64,000 bases of DNA from Bog-756 sp963727075 (GTDB lineage Bacteria; Actinomycetota; Acidimicrobiia; Acidimicrobiales; RAAP-2), in assembly GCA_963727075.1 (NCBI GenBank), contig CAVSET010000006.1, forward strand, positions 1,178,001 through 1,242,000. The letters run 5' to 3'. Below the pieces are notes generated by a model. It ran no database searches, was not told the DNA's origin, and saw nothing but the letters and a program-made list of their open reading frames with translations. The stretch's first letter is position 1; each line of letters begins with the position of its first letter. Shown here in pieces: positions 46,114 to 55,380 of this stretch. The translations under genes were made by a program, and so were the position numbers.

Positions 46114-47283
46114 GCCAGCACCGGCCGGCCCGCTCGCAACTCATCCACCACCTGGTGCCCGAGACGGGCCAGGTGGGCGCTCGGCGCACCGAGCACGAGC
46201 TCGATCTGCTTGCCCCAGAGGAAGTAACGATGGATCGGGTAGGAGATGTCGGCGCCGACGCCGCCATGGAGGTGCTGGGTGGCGAAGACGGCACGTTGCC
46301 CGGCTTCGGCCGCGAACCACGAGGCCACGCTGACGGCCAGGTCCGCGTCCAACCCCCGGTCCAGTCGCCAGGCCGCCTGCCACATGGTCACCCGGATCGA
46401 CTCGGTGTCGATGGCGGCGTCAGCCGTCCGGAGCATCGTCCCCTGGAACGTCGACAGCGGCCGGCCGAACTGCTCCCGCGTGTTGAGGTACTCGGCCGTC
46501 TGGGCCACCGCCGCCTCGGTGACCCCGACCTGGATGGCACAGAGCCCGGTCCAGGCCCGCTGCAACATCCAGACCACGACCTCGTGCCCTCGGGTCGGAT
46601 CACCCCCGGCCAGCAGGTCGTCGGCCCCGACCTCCACGCCGCCCAGGTGGAGATGGGGATGGATCTCCCGATTGGTGGTGGTGGTTCGTTCGACGGTCAC
46701 CCCGTCCGCCCGGGGATCGATGGCGGCCACCACGATGCCGCCGTCGGGTTCGCCCTCGACCGAGGCGGGGACGAGCACCCGATGGGCCACGTGGGCCGAC
46801 GGGACGGCGAAGGCCGTGCCCGAGAGGGCCAGGCCGCCGTCGACCGGCCGGGCGGTCGACCGACGGCCGGCCCGGACCGCCGGTGGCGACGTCGGCGGCC
46901 ACGTCGGCCAGGGCCGCCGAGAGCACCGTGTCGCCCGAGGCCACCCCGGCCAGGAGCTCGGCCTTGAGCGATTCGCTGCCGAATTCGGCGACCGGCATGG
47001 CCCCGAGCACCAGCGTGGGCAACACGGGCACCGGCGCCACCGTGCGGCCCTGCGCCTCGAGGACCAACGCCACCTCGACCATGCCGCACCCGGCTCCGCC
47101 GAAGGCCTCGGGCACGGGCAGCCCGAGGAGGTCGGCCTTGGCCAACTCGGCCCAGAGCTCCCGGTCGAAGCGGTCCTCGCCCGACTCCACCGCCTGCACC
47201 CGGTCGGGGCTCACCAGGCCGGCGAAGAGCCCGTCGGCGGCCTGCTGGACGGCACGCTGCTCCTCGTCGAAGGTGAAGTCCAT
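46110..47283 (-). CDS. Acyl-CoA dehydrogenase, FadE28/ChsE1-like (frameshifted)
   Basis: The protein starts MDFTFDEEQRAVQQAADGL and ends TQHLHGGVGADISYPIHRYF with LVLGAPSAHLARLG, the same end as mycobacterial FadE28. The frame changes near 46877; deleting one G from GGCGGTCC gives VRAGRRSTARPVDGGLALSG. About 390 residues result. In the known system FadE28 and FadE29 form an alpha2beta2 dehydrogenase for the steroid 3-carbon side-chain CoA ester, where FAD sites are shared between subunits. The usual catalytic Glu region is altered, as in FadE28. It lies between chsH2 and chsH1. Confidence 0.85.
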
Positions 47284-48381
47284 CAGCCGCTCCTCCGCCC
47301 ATCGGTCGGCCGGGCGGCGGCGACCGGGGATGCGTCGGGATCGGGGCGGAAGACCGGCAGGGTGAGCTCGTCGTCGAAGTCCTCGAACCCGGCCACCACC
47401 GGCATCCCGATGGACACGCTCTCCGGGGTGATGCCGGCCACGTTGGCCACCAGCCGGGTCCCCTCCTCGAGCTCGACCAGGGCGATCACCAGCGGGTAGT
47501 CGAAGGCCGGGACCTGGGGGTAGTGGTTGACCACGTAGCTGTAGATGGTCCCGCGACCCGAGGCAGTCACCGTGTCCCAGTCGAAGGAGCGACAGGTGGC
47601 ACAAGCCGGCCGGGGTGGGTGGCGCAACGCGCCGCAATTGGTGCATCGCTGGATGAGGAGCTTGTGGTCCCTCGCCCCCTCGAAGAAGAACCGGTTGTCC
47701 TGGGTGAGCGCCGGCCGCGGCCGCTTGGGCCGGGCCGGCTCGCCGGAGGGTGCGAGAGCGGCGGCGGCCTGGTCAGCACCACCGGGGTCGGCCGCGTCGG
47801 CGCCCGATGGCCGAGGCCGGAACTTGAGGATGCGGAACAACATGGTCGCCACCGGCTCACCGTGCTGGTCGGTGAACTCGAGCCGGGTGGTGACGAAATG
47901 GCCCACGCCGAGCCCGGTGTTCTTCTCGGAGGAGACGGCGTCGATGACCGACGAGACCTCGATCCAGTCCCCCGGCACGAGCGGTCGCGCGATAGTGCTG
48001 GTCGCAGTTGGTGGCCACCACCGAGGTGAATCCGGCGGCATCGAGCGTGGTCATCAGGCGGTCGATGGGTGAGTCCCCCGCCTCACCGTCGGCCCGGGCC
48101 CGGTCCGACTCCTGCGAGGCCCGCAGCCCCCGCATGATCCACGCCTGGAGCATGGTGGGTGGGGCGATGATCCCCGGGAACCCCGCCTCCCGGGCGGCTT
48201 CGTCGTCGACGTACACCGGATTGTGGTCACCCACGGCCTCGACCCAGTGCCGGATCATGGCCAGGTTGACGGGGTCCTGCCCCCGGGAGGGGGGCCCCGA
48301 CGCCTGCCCGACGAACGACTGCAGACGCTCGTCGAGCGACGACCCCGGCACCGCGGTGTCCACCCCGGCGGCGGGGCTCAC
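47283..48381 (-). CDS. chsH2: ChsH2-like MaoC-DUF35 fusion (frameshifted)
   Basis: The N-terminal half is a MaoC-like hotdog (IRHWVEAVGDHNPVYVDDEA, PGIIAPPTMLQAWIMRGL). The C-terminal half is a DUF35 module with a zinc ribbon (CTNCGALRHPPRPACATC) and an OB fold (GTIYSYVVNHYPQVPAFDYP). This is the ChsH2 architecture: the MaoC part works with ChsH1 and DUF35 with Ltp2. Near 47985, one extra base in the CGCGCG run breaks the frame; joined, it reads NCDQHYR-RPLVPGDWIEV. The two halves are linked by an Ala/Pro-rich segment. The start is a GTG overlapping the fadE29 stop. Confidence 0.88.
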
Positions 48382-49538
48382 CGCGACGCCCGCTTCATCC
48401 CCAGGCCGGCCGTGGCCAGGATCTCACGCTGGACCTCGTTGACTCCCCCGCCGAAGGTGTTGATCTGCGACTGGCGGCCGGCCCGCTCCAGCTCACCCTG
48501 GAGCACCGCCCCGGCGGAGCCGGGGCTCAGGTAGCCGCCGGCCCCGACCACGCCGAGCAGCCGCCGGTAGATCTCGACCGTCGACTCGGTGCCGAACACC
48601 TTGACCGCCGACGAGTCGGCCGGCCCGAGGGTGTCGGCAGCCACGGCCGCGGTCATCCGCCAATTGAGGAGTTTCTGGGCCTCGAGCAGCGCGTAGGTGC
48701 GGGCCAGGTCGGCCTGCACCCAACCGACGTCGGCCACACCCTGGTCGAGGGCCCACTCGGCCGTCTCGACCCACATCCGTTGGGCCAGGGCACTGACGGC
48801 GGCCAGCCCCACCCGCTCGTGGTTGAGCTGGCCGGTGATCAGCCGCCACCCCTCGTTGAGCTCGCCCACCAGAGCAGTCGTCGGCACCTTCACGTTGTCG
48901 TAGTAGGAGGCGGTGGTGGCCACGCCGCCGACGGTCACCAGCGGAGTACAGGAGAAGCCCGGCGCCGACGTCGGCACCAAGAAGATGGAGATGCCCTTGT
49001 GCTTGGGAGCGGCCGGGTCGGTCCGGGTGGCCAGCCAGATGTAGTCGGCCTGGTCGGCGCCACTGGTGAAGATCTTGTTGCCGTTGATGGTCCACTCGTC
49101 GCCGTCACGTTCGGCTCGGGTGCGCAGCGACGCCAGGTCGGTGCCCGCCCCCGGCTCGGTGTAGCCGATGGCGAAGTTGATCTCGCCGGCCAGGATGCCC
49201 GAGAGGAAGAAGCTCTTCTGCTCGTCAGTTCCGAAGCGCATGAGCATGGGGCCCACCGTGTTGAGGGTCACGAACGGGAACGGGGCCCGGGCCCGCTGCA
49301 CTTCGGTGAAGAAGATGAACTGATCCGACGTGGGCCTTCCCTGACCGCCGTACTCCTTCGGCCACCCGATCCCCAGCCAGCCGTCCTTGCCCATGCGGCG
49401 GACCAGCGAGCGGAACACCTCGCCACCCTCGCTCTCGGTGTCGAGCGCCCGGCGGACGTCCGGGGTCAGCAGATCGGCGAAGTAGGCCCGCAGCTCGCGT
49501 CGGAGCGCCAGCTGCTCCGAGGTCTCCTCGAGGTACAT
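48378..49538 (-). CDS. Acyl-CoA dehydrogenase, FadE29/ChsE2-like
   Basis: This intact 386-residue acyl-CoA dehydrogenase carries AIGYTEPGAGTDLASLRTRA, TINGNKIFTSGADQADYIWL, RRLLGVVGAGGYLSPGSAGA and INTFGGGVNEVQREILA. Length and the C-terminal GGGVNEVQREI motif match FadE29, the partner of FadE28. It is the first gene of the side-chain operon; a KstR-like palindrome lies about 240 bases upstream in the divergent gap to the P450 gene. Confidence 0.9.
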   Translation of the reverse strand: MYLEETSEQLALRRELRAYFADLLTPDVRRALDTESEGGEVFRSLVRRMGKDGWLGIGWPKEYGGQGRPTSDQFIFFTEVQRARAPFPFVTLNTVGPMLMRFGTDEQKSFFLSGILAGEINFAIGYTEPGAGTDLASLRTRAERDGDEWTINGNKIFTSGADQADYIWLATRTDPAAPKHKGISIFLVPTSAPGFSCTPLVTVGGVATTASYYDNVKVPTTALVGELNEGWRLITGQLNHERVGLAAVSALAQRMWVETAEWALDQGVADVGWVQADLARTYALLEAQKLLNWRMTAAVAADTLGPADSSAVKVFGTESTVEIYRRLLGVVGAGGYLSPGSAGAVLQGELERAGRQSQINTFGGGVNEVQREILATAGLGMKRASR

Positions 49539-49778
49539 GGCTCAGGTTCCCTTCACTGCGGTCGTTCCAATCGGCGGACGTTCCCGTGGCCGATGGTGAG
49601 GTGCCGGGCGGGGACCTGCCCCGGCGCCGGCACGGCCTCGCGACCCGCGTCCGTGGCACTCCCGAGGGCAACGACCGACCCAACCATCGACCCCAGGACC
49701 CCCTTGCTCGACTCCGGCACTCATCCTTGCGCACCGGCACAGCTGTCGAGGCTCTGGGCGCGGCTGACCTATGATAAC

Positions 49779-49792
49779 TGATACGCGTTCTA
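49779..49792. promoter_or_regulatory. KstR-like palindrome between fadE29 operon and P450
   Basis: TGATACGCGTTCTA matches TnnAACnnGTTnnA except TAC for AAC. The 330-base divergent region 49539-49868 holds no gene; this is the only clear palindrome in it, 76 bases before the P450 start. Confidence 0.6.
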
Positions 49793-49868
49793 GAAAGCTC
49801 AGGGCACGACACAGGACGCATGGTGGGGGCCAGACGGTGCCCGCCACCGACGCTCCGGGGGAGACACT

Positions 49869-51098
49869 ATGGAAGTAGCCGACATCGACCTGTGTGACCC
49901 TGACAGTTTCGTCGAGGCCGTCCCCCACGACTGGTTCGCCCTCCTGCGCCGTGAGGAGCCTGTCCAGTGGCATCCCGACCCCCACGGCTTCGCCGAGGGG
50001 TTCTGGTCGGTCACCCGCTACGACGACTGCGTCAACGTGAACCGGGACTACGAGCACTTCTCGTCCTATCGGTCTGCCGCCCTCTTCACCGACATGGACG
50101 AGGAGGCCCTGGCCCAGCAGCGCATGATGATGCTCAACATGGACCCGCCCATGCACACCCGGTACCGCCGCCTGGTCAACAAGGGCTTCACCCCCCGGAT
50201 GATCCGCGATCTCGAGGACAAGGTCACACGGTCCACCGACGCCATCATCGACGGTGTCTGCGAGGAGGGCTCCGCCGACTTCGTCGAGCAGATCTCGGCC
50301 GAGCTCCCCCTCCAGGTCATCGCCGAGCTCATGGGTGTGCCCCAAGAGGACCGCCACCTGGTGTTCGACTGGTCCAACACGATGATCGGCTCGGAGGACC
50401 CCGAGTACCAGGCGAGCGCCGACGCCCCGGCCCAGGCGGCCATGGAGCTGTTCGCCTACGCCGACGAGCTCTGCGAGAAGAAGCGCCTCGACCCCCACGA
50501 GGACCTGTTCAGCGTGCTGACCCAGGCCGAGATCGACGGCGACCAGCTCTCGCAGGTGGAGCTGGACCTCTTCTTCCTGCTGCTGTCGGTGGCCGGCAAC
50601 GAGACCACCCGTAACCTCATCTCGGGAGCGATGGTGGCCTTCTTCGACCATCCCGACCAGTGGGAGCGACTGCTCGCCGACCGCTCGCTGCTGCCTTCGG
50701 CCGTGGAGGAGATGCTCCGCTACGTGTCCCCGGTCATGCACTTCCGTCGCCAGGCCACCGGTGACGTGGTCATCGGAAACCAGAAGGTGTCCGAGGGGGA
50801 CAAGGTGGTGTTCTGGCACGTCTCGGCCAACCGGGACGAGACGGTCTTCCCGGAGCCGAACCGCTTCGACATCGGCCGTTCACCCAACAACCACATGGCC
50901 TTCGGCGGCGGTGGCCCCCACTTCTGCCTGGGCGCCAACCTGGCCCGGATGGAGATCAAGGTGATGTTCGACCGGCTCCTCGACCGGATACCGGACATCC
51001 GCCTCGACGGCGAGGTCCAGCGGCTCCGCTCCAACTTCATCAACGGTGTGAAGCATCTCCCGGTGGCGTTCGCCCCTTCGGCGCCCCGGGGTCGCTGA
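49869..51098 (+). CDS. Cytochrome P450, CYP125-like
   Basis: An intact 409-residue P450. It has LLSVAGNETTRNLISGAM (I-helix, with the NETTRN pattern of CYP125/CYP142), EEMLRYVSPVMHFRRQATGD (ExxR is not in this stretch; it is followed by the K-helix meander), and the heme-binding FGGGGPHFCLGANLARMEI with the Cys ligand. CYP125 starts sterol side-chain degradation by oxidising C26/C27. Divergent orientation to the fadE29-ltp2 operon and the shared operator-like site support that role. Substrate range is inferred. Confidence 0.88.
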   Translation: MEVADIDLCDPDSFVEAVPHDWFALLRREEPVQWHPDPHGFAEGFWSVTRYDDCVNVNRDYEHFSSYRSAALFTDMDEEALAQQRMMMLNMDPPMHTRYRRLVNKGFTPRMIRDLEDKVTRSTDAIIDGVCEEGSADFVEQISAELPLQVIAELMGVPQEDRHLVFDWSNTMIGSEDPEYQASADAPAQAAMELFAYADELCEKKRLDPHEDLFSVLTQAEIDGDQLSQVELDLFFLLLSVAGNETTRNLISGAMVAFFDHPDQWERLLADRSLLPSAVEEMLRYVSPVMHFRRQATGDVVIGNQKVSEGDKVVFWHVSANRDETVFPEPNRFDIGRSPNNHMAFGGGGPHFCLGANLARMEIKVMFDRLLDRIPDIRLDGEVQRLRSNFINGVKHLPVAFAPSAPRGR

Positions 51099-51131
51099 GC
51101 GAGCCCGGCCGAGCTCCGAGCCGGCCCAGCC

Positions 51132-52025
51132 ATGCGCTTCCACCAAGCGGTCACCTTCTTGCCCCTCGAGTCGGCCATCCACCTGTCGGTGGCCTGCGAC
51201 GACCTCGGCTACTCGGGGATCTACCTCTCCGACCACCTGTTCAACCCCCGCGACCTGAAGTCGCGCTACACCTACTCCAAGGCACCGGACGGGGCACCCT
51301 TCTGGGAGAAGGAGACGTCGTGGCCGGACCCGATGTGCCTGATCTCCGCCCTGTCGTCGGTCACCACCCACCTGACCTTCACCACCGGTATCTACATCGC
51401 GCCGGTGCGAGACCTGATCACCGTGGCCAAGTCGGTGGGGACGGCCGCCGTCCTCTCCCACAACCGGGTGCGGCTCGGCGTGGGGGTGGGGTGGTGCGAG
51501 GAGGAGTACGTCCAGACCGGCCAGGACTTCCACAACCGGGGCAGGCGGCTCAACGACATGATCCCCGCCCTCCGTGCCCTGTGGCAGGGGGGCTGGGTCG
51601 AGTACCACGGGCCCTACTACGACGTGCCCGCCTGCCAGATGAACCCCTCGCCCAGCCAGCCCGTGCCCATCATCGGCGGGGGTGACTCGCCGGCCGCCCT
51701 CACCCGGGCCTCGACGCTGTGCGACGGCTGGGTCAACACCGGGGCGGCCGCACCCGACGAGGCGATGCAGCAGGTGGCGAGGATCAAGGATGCGCTCGAC
51801 CGGGCGGGCCGCCAGGAGGAGCCTTTCTCGATCTACCTCGCCGTCCGGGCCTTTCCCGACCTCGACCTCTACCGGCGCCTCGAGGACGCCGGGGTCACCG
51901 ACCTGCTGTGCGCCCCCTGGATGGCGGTCCGGGCCGAGGAGGGGGACACAGCCGAGTCGGTCCACCGGGCGCGCCTGGCCGCCTGCGAGGGGTTCGCCGA
52001 GCAGTTCATCGCCAAGATGGGCTGA
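51132..52025 (+). CDS. Luciferase-like (F420-type) oxidoreductase
   Basis: A 297-residue LLM-family protein with LESAIHLSVACDDLGYSGIY, LTFTTGIYIAPVRDLITVAK and VRLGVGVGWCEEEYVQTGQD. Motifs resemble the TIGR03619-like F420-dependent group. It begins 33 bases after the P450 and is probably cotranscribed with it, so a role in the same pathway is likely. The exact reaction is unknown. Confidence 0.88.
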   Translation: MRFHQAVTFLPLESAIHLSVACDDLGYSGIYLSDHLFNPRDLKSRYTYSKAPDGAPFWEKETSWPDPMCLISALSSVTTHLTFTTGIYIAPVRDLITVAKSVGTAAVLSHNRVRLGVGVGWCEEEYVQTGQDFHNRGRRLNDMIPALRALWQGGWVEYHGPYYDVPACQMNPSPSQPVPIIGGGDSPAALTRASTLCDGWVNTGAAAPDEAMQQVARIKDALDRAGRQEEPFSIYLAVRAFPDLDLYRRLEDAGVTDLLCAPWMAVRAEEGDTAESVHRARLAACEGFAEQFIAKMG

Positions 52026-52082
52026 CTCGAGCCGGCAGATGGCCCGACCGGCGGTGGCGCGTCGAAAGGGGGCCGCCGGACA

Positions 52083-53534
52083 CTAGGAGGCCACCGAGGT
52101 GGTAGCGGCCACGTGGTCCGGCTCGCCGGGGGCGGCCATCGGCGGGTTCGGAATGGCCGGGTGGGCGGCCAGCCGGCGAAGGGGGTAGTAGAGGGCGCCG
52201 GCCACCACGAATCCCACCACAAAGGAAATGTCCGCACCGTCCAGGGCGTCGGCCGCCGGACCGACCAGCAGCCCGGTGTCCATGAACGGGACCATGGCGC
52301 CGAATCCCACCACCAGGGAGAGGAGAGCCGGCCATCCCGACCTGAGGTTCTGCCACCGGAGCATGTGGACCAGCGTCTGGCGGTTCACCTCGCTCTTGCG
52401 GTCGCGCCAGTCGATCACCACGATGGCCAGGAACGGGGCGATCCAGTAGGCGGTGAACAGGAGCACGTTCTGGAACTTGGCCGACAGGTTCCCGGTGTGC
52501 AGCCAGAGGATGAGGAAGAAGGCGATGACCGTCCCGAACGCGGCGGAGATGTGCCGCTTGACCCGGACCCCACCGGCCTGGGTGGCCAGGGATCCGGAGT
52601 AGTCGTTCATGGCGTTGCTGGTCACCGCACCGAAGCCCACCGCCACCAGCGCCAGGCTCCCGAGCACCCCGCCGCCCATCAGCGCCTTCACCCCGGCGGC
52701 GGTCTGGTCGCTCAAGGACCTGGCCCCGAGCAGGCCGATCGTGTACACCCAGAGGAACGACCCGGCCAGCCCGGCGAAGGTGAACCAGAACAGTGGCCGG
52801 CGGGGCGTGTCGGTGGCCATGTAGCGGCTGTAGTCGGCGGCGTAGGTGGCCCAGCTGAACCCGCCGCTGAAGGCGATGGTCATCATGAGGACGAACGTCC
52901 CGACCGCCGCCCCACCGTGGACCGTCCCGTGCACGGGGAAATGGCCCCGCTCGATGACCTTGTAGGTCAGGATGGCGAAGAGCACGGCGAGGATCCCGGC
53001 CCCCCAGGCCTGCAGCCGGTGGACGAACTCATAGCCGAGGAACCCGATCAGTCCCTCGAGGGCCAGGACCACGAGCACGCCGACGGCGAAGGGCACGTGG
53101 AAGAGGAGCTGGGCGGCCTCGCCCCCGAACAGGCCGACCAGCCCGTCCCAGGCCACCGCCGACAGCCACTGCACCAGGGCGGGGATGGTGATGGCCTTGC
53201 CGAAGGGGAGGCGGGCCAGCGGGAGCTGGGCCATCCCGGTCTTCGGGCCCCAGAGGCACAGGGCCGCCACCGGGGCGGCGCCGAGCAGCACGCCGATGAT
53301 GATGGCGGCCAGGCCGGCTCCCAACCCCAGCCCCAGCGTGGCGGCCAGGGTGCCGGTGAACACCCCGGACAGCTCCAGGTTGGGGGCGAACCAGACGGTG
53401 AAATTGCGCCAGTTGGCGCCGTAGCGGGCGTCCTCGGGGATCGGGACCATGCCCGCCGTCTCGAGGGTCAGGTCACCGGGTCGGGTCGGCCGGTTCCCGT
53501 CGAACACGCTGAGCTCTGACGTCGTCGTCGTCAC
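52083..53534 (-). CDS. NCS1-family nucleobase/cytosine-type permease
   Basis: The 483-residue membrane transporter has about twelve hydrophobic segments with NCS1 landmarks (ARYGANWRNFTVWFAPNLEL, GPKTGMAQLPLARLPFGK, AYWIAPFLAIVVIDW). Family members carry purines, cytosine, allantoin or thiamine. The GTG at 53534 is preferred over an upstream start at 53636 because the extra 34 residues are not hydrophobic or conserved. No purine catabolic genes are near, so the substrate is open. Confidence 0.87.
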   Translation of the reverse strand: MTTTTSELSVFDGNRPTRPGDLTLETAGMVPIPEDARYGANWRNFTVWFAPNLELSGVFTGTLAATLGLGLGAGLAAIIIGVLLGAAPVAALCLWGPKTGMAQLPLARLPFGKAITIPALVQWLSAVAWDGLVGLFGGEAAQLLFHVPFAVGVLVVLALEGLIGFLGYEFVHRLQAWGAGILAVLFAILTYKVIERGHFPVHGTVHGGAAVGTFVLMMTIAFSGGFSWATYAADYSRYMATDTPRRPLFWFTFAGLAGSFLWVYTIGLLGARSLSDQTAAGVKALMGGGVLGSLALVAVGFGAVTSNAMNDYSGSLATQAGGVRVKRHISAAFGTVIAFFLILWLHTGNLSAKFQNVLLFTAYWIAPFLAIVVIDWRDRKSEVNRQTLVHMLRWQNLRSGWPALLSLVVGFGAMVPFMDTGLLVGPAADALDGADISFVVGFVVAGALYYPLRRLAAHPAIPNPPMAAPGEPDHVAATTSVAS

Positions 53535-53688
53535 CTCTGCCTCTTCCCTGTCGGCGGCCACCGGGTGGAGCCCGATTCGGGGCGCACCGCGTGTACACCT
53601 CAGCGACTCACAGTAACCGGCCCTCGGCACGGTCACGGTGGCCCGACTGGAGCCGTCACGCCATCGGGGGCGGGGCTACATTCCGGTC

Positions 53689-54189
53689 ATGGCGCCGGCG
53701 GCCTTCCAAGACCAGATGGTGGGGAACTACTGCTGGGGCTGCGGTGCCGACAACCCGGACGGCCTCCACCTCAAGAGCCACTAGAAGGGCGAGACGGCCG
53801 TCGCCGCCTGGAGTCCGAGCCCGGTGTTCGCCGCCGGCCCCCGCCACATCCTCAACGGCGGGATCATCGCCACCCTCCTCGATTGCCACGGGGTGAGCAC
53901 CGCCGTCGCCGACGCCTATCGCCGGGAGAGCCGGGACATCGGTTCGGAGCCCGAGATCTGGTACGCCACCGCATCGATGTCGGTCGAGTACCTGCGCCCC
54001 ACGCCGATCGGGGCCTCCATCCAGCTGAGCGGGGAGTTGGGCTCGGTGGAAGACCGGGTCACCGTCGTCGAGTGCACGCTTCGGGCGGCGGGAAAGGACC
54101 GAGCCCGAGCATCGGTGCGGGCCATGCGGGTACCGGAGGAGTGGCGGCACGGAACGGCTTCGGCACCACGGCCGAACGCGGCCGGGTAG
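53689..54189 (+). pseudogene. PaaI-like hotdog thioesterase with internal amber codon
   Basis: The product starts MAPAAFQDQMVGNYCWGCG and continues LHLKSH, then TAG at 53782-53784, then KGETAVAAWSPSPVFAAGP, GIIATLLDCHGVSTAVADAY and a normal C-terminus. Relatives usually have Trp at the TAG position, so TGG to TAG explains it. The rest (166 residues in all) is intact. It may be a recent pseudogene or a single-base error. It lies between the permease and an LLM gene. Confidence 0.75.
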
Positions 54190-54345
54190 TCCCCGGACCG
54201 ATCGGCGGACCGCCGGACGGTACTCACGTCCAGGGCGCGGTTCGTTCGACGTGGTGCGCCCTTGGCTGGTGTGCTGTGCCCAGAGGGCAACGCTAGGGTC
54301 GAAGGTCACGCCCAGGCGTCAGCCGCCGTCTCGGAGGAGGACCTG

Positions 54346-55380
54346 ATGAAGGACATGTTGCTCGGGCTCCAGCTCGGCTATTGGGGCTCGGGACCGCCGG
54401 CCAACGCACCGGCCCTGGTCGCCGAAGCCGAGAGGCTGGGGTTCGATTCGATCTGGACGGCCGAGGCCTACGGGTCCGATGCGCTGACCCCGCTCAGCTG
54501 GTGGGGGTCGCAGACCAGCCGAGTCCGACTGGGCACGGCCCTCTGCCAGCTGTCGGCCCGCACCCCCACCGCCATGGCCATGGCCGCCCTCACCCTCGAC
54601 CATCTGTCGGGCGGTCGGTTCGTGCTCGGCCTCGGCGTGTCGGGTCCCCAGGTGGTCGAGGGATGGTACGGCCAGTCGTTCGAGAAGCCATTGGCCCGGA
54701 CGACCGAGTACATCGACATCGTGCGGCAGGTCCTGGCCCGGGAGGCACCGGTGACCAACGACGGTCCCAACTACCCGCTCCCCTACCCGGGCGGCACCGG
54801 ACTGGGCAAGCCCCTCAAGTCCATCGTGCATCCCCTGCGCCGCGATATCCCCATCGTCATGGGGGCCGAGGGCCCGAAGAACGTCGCCCTCGCTGCCGAG
54901 ATCGCCGACGGGTGGTTCCCGATCTTCTTCTCGCCCAATGCGGTCAAGGCCTTCGAGCCCGCATTGGCCGAGGGGTTCAGCCGCCCCGGCGCCAGGCACA
55001 CCGCCGAGGACTTCGAGGTGATCGCCTTCGCCCCGACCATCATCGATGACGACATCGAGCGCGCCGCGGACAGCATGCGGCCCTCCCTCGCCCTCTACAT
55101 CGGGGGCATGGGGGCCAAGTCGATGAACTTCCACTTCGACGTCTTCTCCCGCATGGGCTACGAAGCCGAGGCCACCAAGATCCAGGAGCTGTACCTGGCC
55201 GGCCACAAGGACGAGGCGACGGCCGCCGTCCCCACCTCGCTCATCGAGGACACCGCCCTGATCGGCCCGAAGGAGAAGATCCGCGACGACCTCGAAGGGT
55301 GGCGCGAATCGATCGCCACCACCCTGCTCGTGGCCGGCAGCACCGAGACCCTCCAGACCATGGCCGAGCTGGTCCTCTAG
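54346..55380 (+). CDS. Luciferase-like F420-dependent oxidoreductase
   Basis: This 344-residue LLM protein starts MKDMLLGLQLGYWGSGPPAN with GGAGGAGG five bases upstream of the ATG at 54346. It carries FDSIWTAEAYGSDALTPLSW, VRLGTALCQLSARTPTAMAM and RFVLGLGVSGPQVVEGWYGQ, characteristic of F420-dependent members. Close relatives occur in mycobacterial cholesterol regulons (for example Rv3520c), which fits the setting. The stop overlaps the convergent LysM-BTAD gene by four bases. Confidence 0.9.
   Translation: MKDMLLGLQLGYWGSGPPANAPALVAEAERLGFDSIWTAEAYGSDALTPLSWWGSQTSRVRLGTALCQLSARTPTAMAMAALTLDHLSGGRFVLGLGVSGPQVVEGWYGQSFEKPLARTTEYIDIVRQVLAREAPVTNDGPNYPLPYPGGTGLGKPLKSIVHPLRRDIPIVMGAEGPKNVALAAEIADGWFPIFFSPNAVKAFEPALAEGFSRPGARHTAEDFEVIAFAPTIIDDDIERAADSMRPSLALYIGGMGAKSMNFHFDVFSRMGYEAEATKIQELYLAGHKDEATAAVPTSLIEDTALIGPKEKIRDDLEGWRESIATTLLVAGSTETLQTMAELVL

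Noticed and set aside
19663..53784. Amber stop-codon reassignment (two genes have an internal TAG)
   Set aside because: TAG also ends intact genes here, for example the acyl-CoA carboxylase gene and the fmdB-like gene, so it works as a normal stop.
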